From Methanomassiliicoccales archaeon (GTDB taxonomy: Archaea > Thermoplasmatota > Thermoplasmata > Sysuiplasmatales > Sysuiplasmataceae): a stretch of 9,853 nt of DNA. Positions 6,639 to 9,853 of this stretch are shown in pieces (positions within the stretch are counted from its first letter, which is position 1; every line of letters starts with the position of its first letter). The position numbers and the translations under genes were made by a program. The notes under the pieces are model-generated. The model was not told the DNA's origin. It did not search any database and saw only the letters and a program-made list of their open reading frames with translations. The stretch covers positions 1-9,853 of the forward strand of contig DAHXLZ010000330.1 in the NCBI GenBank assembly GCA_027365715.1, written 5' to 3'.

Positions 6639-7211
6639 ATGAGTGGCAACAGTGAATCTGCGAAAACATACCAGGATGTGAAAACTGTGTATGAAAACTC
6701 ATGGCATCCGGTGAGACGGTTCCTGATGGATGCCACCCCCTTCTTTTCTGCCTGCTTTGCCGTCGAACTGCTGATAAGTTACACGTATGCACTTGAATGG
6801 ATTAATTTGTTAAAAGTGTGGGTGTTCAACGGACATGCCATTGTTTTTAAATCCGCCCCTGCAAATGCATTGATCCTTCTCAATATTGGCAATTTGCTAT
6901 TCTCGCCGGTAGTCTTTGTGATTTTTTACATCATGGCCTGGAGAATAATACGTGTCTGGTCATGGATTACCGTTGTCATTTTCATCCTGGCGGGGTCATT
7001 AATTGGAAACATGGCAGGCTACGTGCTTTTCTACTGGCCCAATGGTTTTTATTTCAGTGTTTTCGGTGGAAACTTGCAGTACTCAATCTGGGGCGGTTTG
7101 TTTTATTCGGTAATTTCGGGTGGCTGGTTACAGATCGCATTGATATCCACGGGTGGTGCATTTATCGGAAACATGAAAAGGACGGCAAAAGTGAGACTGC
7201 CGTTCATGTAA
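6639..7211 (+). CDS. Multi-pass membrane protein of unknown function
   Basis: The protein has 190 residues from the ATG at 6639; an in-frame ATG at 6609 would add ten. A charged N-terminus with 'HPVRRF' is followed by about four hydrophobic segments, near residues 34-54, 76-101, 107-133 and 149-177. The last is rich in Gly, Ser and Thr. The motif I-G-N-M occurs at the end of two segments (SLIGNMAG and AFIGNMKR), hinting at a weak internal repeat. Basic residues (WRIIRVW; the MKRTAKVR tail) suggest an inside location for the C-terminus. I do not recognise the family. It resembles the Yip1-type or small integral-membrane proteins common in archaea only in general character. It converges with the helicase gene and shares no operon here. 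Confidence 0.75.
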   Translation: MSGNSESAKTYQDVKTVYENSWHPVRRFLMDATPFFSACFAVELLISYTYALEWINLLKVWVFNGHAIVFKSAPANALILLNIGNLLFSPVVFVIFYIMAWRIIRVWSWITVVIFILAGSLIGNMAGYVLFYWPNGFYFSVFGGNLQYSIWGGLFYSVISGGWLQIALISTGGAFIGNMKRTAKVRLPFM

Positions 7212-7373
7212 GGAACGATGCACTTTTTGCAGATACACGAATGAAATTGTGGAATTTCGATCCATCGGTTCCATAAGGCTCCAGCTCAGAACTCAGCCGG
7301 TGATATCCGTTTTGTCTGAAAGTGTTTACACATCATTTGAAAAGCACCCGCTGCAATCGTTTGCGTGAGCGCT

Positions 7374-7401
7374 GGTAAACTGCAGTCTGCAGGCGCTTAC
7401 C
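7374..7401. repeat. Imperfect hairpin between convergent genes
   Basis: GGTAA (7374-7378) pairs with TTACC (7397-7401), and inside them CTGCA (7380-7384) pairs with TGCAG (7388-7392). A four-base bulge is opposite one base. It begins 16 bases beyond the helicase stop and might protect or end that transcript. There is no T tract, so a terminator call is weak. Confidence 0.3.
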
Positions 7402-7416
7402 ATTTCCAGTGGCAAA

Positions 7417-9853
7417 TCAATCGGTCTGTCCGGAAACACCTGTCGAGCCGGGGAATCTGAAAGCACAAGAACTCCTGTAAGTGCATGAACCGCATTTCTC
7501 ATCAGCCGGAGATGCTTCCCTGTCCCCTCTGTCATACGCTTCGAGTGAATCGGCCAGCACGCTGTCGAACCGCTCAACATCTGCTCTTCCGACGGTGAAT
7601 GTTTTCAGCGGATCTTTTTCATCAACAAAGAAGTTGACAAGCCGGACGCTGCTGCAGCCCGTGATTTTCATTACTGCGGATGCATAGACAAGGAGCTGGT
7701 TGCGATATTCGCCGGAGTGCGCCTGCGCTTTTCCGCTCTTGTAGTCCACAATGATGCAATTCTCCCCCTGTGAAATCACCATATCGAGTTTGCCGTTGAG
7801 TATCGCTCTGTTGTACCTCGAGCTGAACTGCATCTCCCTGAAGAGTCTTCCTTCCAGTGCTGCAGTTCTTGCCTCGCTTCCAGGCTCAGACTGCACGAAT
7901 TTCATTGAACGGGAAGCAACATCGTCGTACTCATCGCCTAACGCACTTTTCAAAAACTCCGGCTCGCGTGAATTCACGTAGTCATAATGCTCCAGAAAAC
8001 TGTGAATCATCACACCCATCCCCATGCTGCTTACTGCATGGCTCTCATTCTCCTCTGCGACAGGTCCGCTCCTGGAGAGAACAGTTTTGTAGTGGCAGAC
8101 CATGAATTCGGCAATGGTTGTAGGGCTCACTGTGAACTGTTCTTTTCCTCTTGAAATGGAGACATCCAGGTCGAATGCGCTTCTGTCAATCCGGATGTCG
8201 GCCCGATTTTCTGCAACGGCCTTTTCATTATAAAGTGAGGATTTTATCAGCCGGAGACGCGAGCCGCCGAGTTCTGATATGCAGTCAGCCTCCTGTCCGG
8301 CACTGATGCCTGCGTCCTGGAGAATACTTCCGACTTCGGAACTCCATGAACTGCCTCCACGACTCCCGGTCACGGCCGATATGTAAAGGCGCTGCTGTGC
8401 CCTGGTGGCAGCGACGTAAAAAATCCGCTTCTCTTCCTCGTCTTTCCTCCTGCCGTTGATTTTACCGATATCTAATTCAACGCCCCTGTAGAATCCGATT
8501 AACGGATTGCTCCCGTCGTCGATTTCCCTGACGATTATGCCGAAGTTTCTGTCAATGAACATGTCATAATTGTCTTTCGCCGGGTGAGAGAAAGCCTTGG
8601 CAATGAATACCACCGGAAATTCAAGGCCCTTGGCTCCATGAACCGTCATCAGCCGAACAGCGTTGCTGGACTCATCATACATCAGTGATTCGGGTTCCGA
8701 TCCGCTATCCTCCATCCTTCCGAGTTCGTCAGCCACCTCTACCGCGCTCATCCTCCCTCCATTCTCCACTGCCCTTACCACGTCGATGAACCGGATAACA
8801 TTGGCACAGGCTTCTTTTCCTCTCGTTCCGGCAAGACAGATGGTGTCGAAAGCAGTCTGCTTCAAAACTTCATGCAGGATACCGGATGTCCTCATCCCTT
8901 TGACAGAAGCTAGCCATGTCTCCAGCCTGGTGAACCTGCCAAGGCCGCTCTCTCCGTTGTCTCCGGCCTGCGCTGACATTTTTTGCAGGTCAAAACCGTT
9001 TGACGCCGATGAGACAATCGAGTTGTCATCAACATCAAAAATAGGAGATCGCATGACCGCGGCTGTATAGAACGGGTCTGACGGTCTGGCCAGATGCATT
9101 ACGTAATCCATCAGTGCTTTCACCTCCGGCCTCCTGAAGAAGGTGCCGTTCTGCAGACCGAGGTACGGGATGTGCCTCGAGGCAAGTTCCTCCTCATACA
9201 CACGGACTGCGGAACGGGATCTGAACAGCAGTGCTATGTCTGAGTATTTCGCCTTCCTTCTATTGCGGTAGTGCATATCAACAACCGTCATCCCGCCCTC
9301 GACGATCTTCAATATTTCTGAAGCTATCATCGAAGCTTCGGATTCAGATCGTTCGTTCTGCGTTTCGCCCGCAGGCAGAAAAATACAGACTGAGGGATTC
9401 TCCTCCGTCTCTGTCAGGTCGTCACGTGCGGCAGCCATCTCAACAAATTCAGTCGCGTCGCCGCGCATCAGTCTGGAAAACAGGTGATTCACAAACGAAA
9501 CAATCCCGGCCGAACTTCTGAAATTTTCCTTAAGGTATACAACACTGGTTCCCTCTTCCTCAGACAGAGCGTCTCTTTCCGCCCTGCTGAATAGCTCCGG
9601 GTTTGCATTCCTCCATTCATAAATGAGCTGCTGCGGATCGCCTACAAAGAACTGCCTGTCTCTTGAAGAAATCATGTTGATGACTTCCAGCTGCAGTGCA
9701 TCGGTGTCCTGGAATTCGTCGATAAAGACATATGAAAGCTGTTTTCTGTAACGCTCACCTATGTGGGCATATTCCTTCAGCAGTCTGTAGGCGTAATAGA
9801 TGATGTCGTCATAACCTATTCTTCCTCCCTCCTTCTTCTCTTTCTCCATCCTT
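7417..9853 (-). CDS. UvrD/AddA-like helicase fused to a RecB-type Fe-S nuclease, 5' end off the window
   Basis: The last 810 or more residues of a superfamily 1A helicase-nuclease are present. Numbered from the in-window Met at 9849, the helicase motifs are II 'IDEFQDTD' (43-50), III 'VGDPQQLIYEWR' (69-80), IV 'KENFRS' (107-112), V 'MTVHGAKGLEFP' (401-412) and VI 'FYVAATRA' (477-484). The C-terminal PD-(D/E)XK nuclease has His616, Asp689 (NGKLDM), Asp702-x-Lys704 (VDYKSG) and Gln718 (YRNQLL). Cys585 (FMVCHYK) with Cys786, 789 and 795 (CGSCTYRSSC) gives the AddB/Cas4-type arrangement for a 4Fe-4S cluster. The frame is still open at the window edge and Walker A is missing, so the true start lies beyond 9853 and the gene is partial, not broken. 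The protein should unwind and degrade DNA ends for recombination repair. An AddB-like partner might lie upstream, but that cannot be seen. Confidence 0.93.
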   Translation of the reverse strand, partial: RMEKEKKEGGRIGYDDIIYYAYRLLKEYAHIGERYRKQLSYVFIDEFQDTDALQLEVINMISSRDRQFFVGDPQQLIYEWRNANPELFSRAERDALSEEEGTSVVYLKENFRSSAGIVSFVNHLFSRLMRGDATEFVEMAAARDDLTETEENPSVCIFLPAGETQNERSESEASMIASEILKIVEGGMTVVDMHYRNRRKAKYSDIALLFRSRSAVRVYEEELASRHIPYLGLQNGTFFRRPEVKALMDYVMHLARPSDPFYTAAVMRSPIFDVDDNSIVSSASNGFDLQKMSAQAGDNGESGLGRFTRLETWLASVKGMRTSGILHEVLKQTAFDTICLAGTRGKEACANVIRFIDVVRAVENGGRMSAVEVADELGRMEDSGSEPESLMYDESSNAVRLMTVHGAKGLEFPVVFIAKAFSHPAKDNYDMFIDRNFGIIVREIDDGSNPLIGFYRGVELDIGKINGRRKDEEEKRIFYVAATRAQQRLYISAVTGSRGGSSWSSEVGSILQDAGISAGQEADCISELGGSRLRLIKSSLYNEKAVAENRADIRIDRSAFDLDVSISRGKEQFTVSPTTIAEFMVCHYKTVLSRSGPVAEENESHAVSSMGMGVMIHSFLEHYDYVNSREPEFLKSALGDEYDDVASRSMKFVQSEPGSEARTAALEGRLFREMQFSSRYNRAILNGKLDMVISQGENCIIVDYKSGKAQAHSGEYRNQLLVYASAVMKITGCSSVRLVNFFVDEKDPLKTFTVGRADVERFDSVLADSLEAYDRGDREASPADEKCGSCTYRSSCAFRFPGSTGVSGQTD

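Noticed and set aside
6446..6736. Overlapping short frames on both strands (6446-6655 + and 6449-6736 -)
   Set aside because: Their translations are rich in Ser, Cys and Arg, with no domain-like pattern and no TATA element or ribosome-binding site. The - strand frame also overlaps the start of the membrane-protein gene.
8663..9070. 135-codon + strand frame inside the helicase gene
   Set aside because: It lies antisense to strongly supported helicase coding sequence. Its Ser/Leu/Pro-rich composition is typical of an antisense reading frame.

Overview
The window looks archaeal, most plausibly Thermoplasmata or a related euryarchaeon; this is inferred and not proven. Several starts have an A/T-rich TATA-like element centred about 27-30 bases upstream and no Shine-Dalgarno sequence, which is the pattern of archaeal leaderless transcripts. 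The gene content fits too: ATPase_2/DUF234 'archaeal ATPases', a double zinc-ribbon membrane protein, an S9 peptidase and a UvrD-type helicase fused to an Fe-S nuclease. No rRNA, tRNA, CRISPR array or complete insertion sequence was seen.

Left third (1-3100), accessory in character. An archaeal ATPase gene is broken: its C-terminal DUF234 part lies on the + strand (from the window edge to about 190) and runs tail-to-tail into its N-terminal AAA part on the - strand (about 186-794). This is what an inversion inside one gene would leave. Across a 375-base divergent promoter region lies an intact member of the same family (1170-2468). After a non-coding stretch with two small hairpins comes a - strand remnant of a PIN-domain (VapC-like) toxin (2789-3094), which lacks its N-terminus and has Asn where the family has a catalytic Asp.

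Centre (3200-6180). A + strand gene encodes a protein with two zinc ribbons and about three membrane helices (3242-3838). A complete S9-family serine peptidase lies on the - strand (about 6110 to 4182), followed by a short unrecognised open frame (4174-3953).

Right third (6180-9853). A 400-base region holds a well-spaced TATA element followed by a long inverted repeat, a candidate small transcript. Next is a multi-pass membrane protein of unknown function (6639-7211, +). The end of the window is the C-terminal 810 residues of a UvrD/AddA-like helicase with a RecB-type, Fe-S-stapled nuclease domain (7417 to beyond 9853, -). Its Walker A region lies off the window.

No multi-gene operon or clearly new system is evident. 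The most interesting items are the scrambled ATPase next to its intact paralogue, the hairpin locus at 6240-6420, and the single-chain helicase/Fe-S nuclease.
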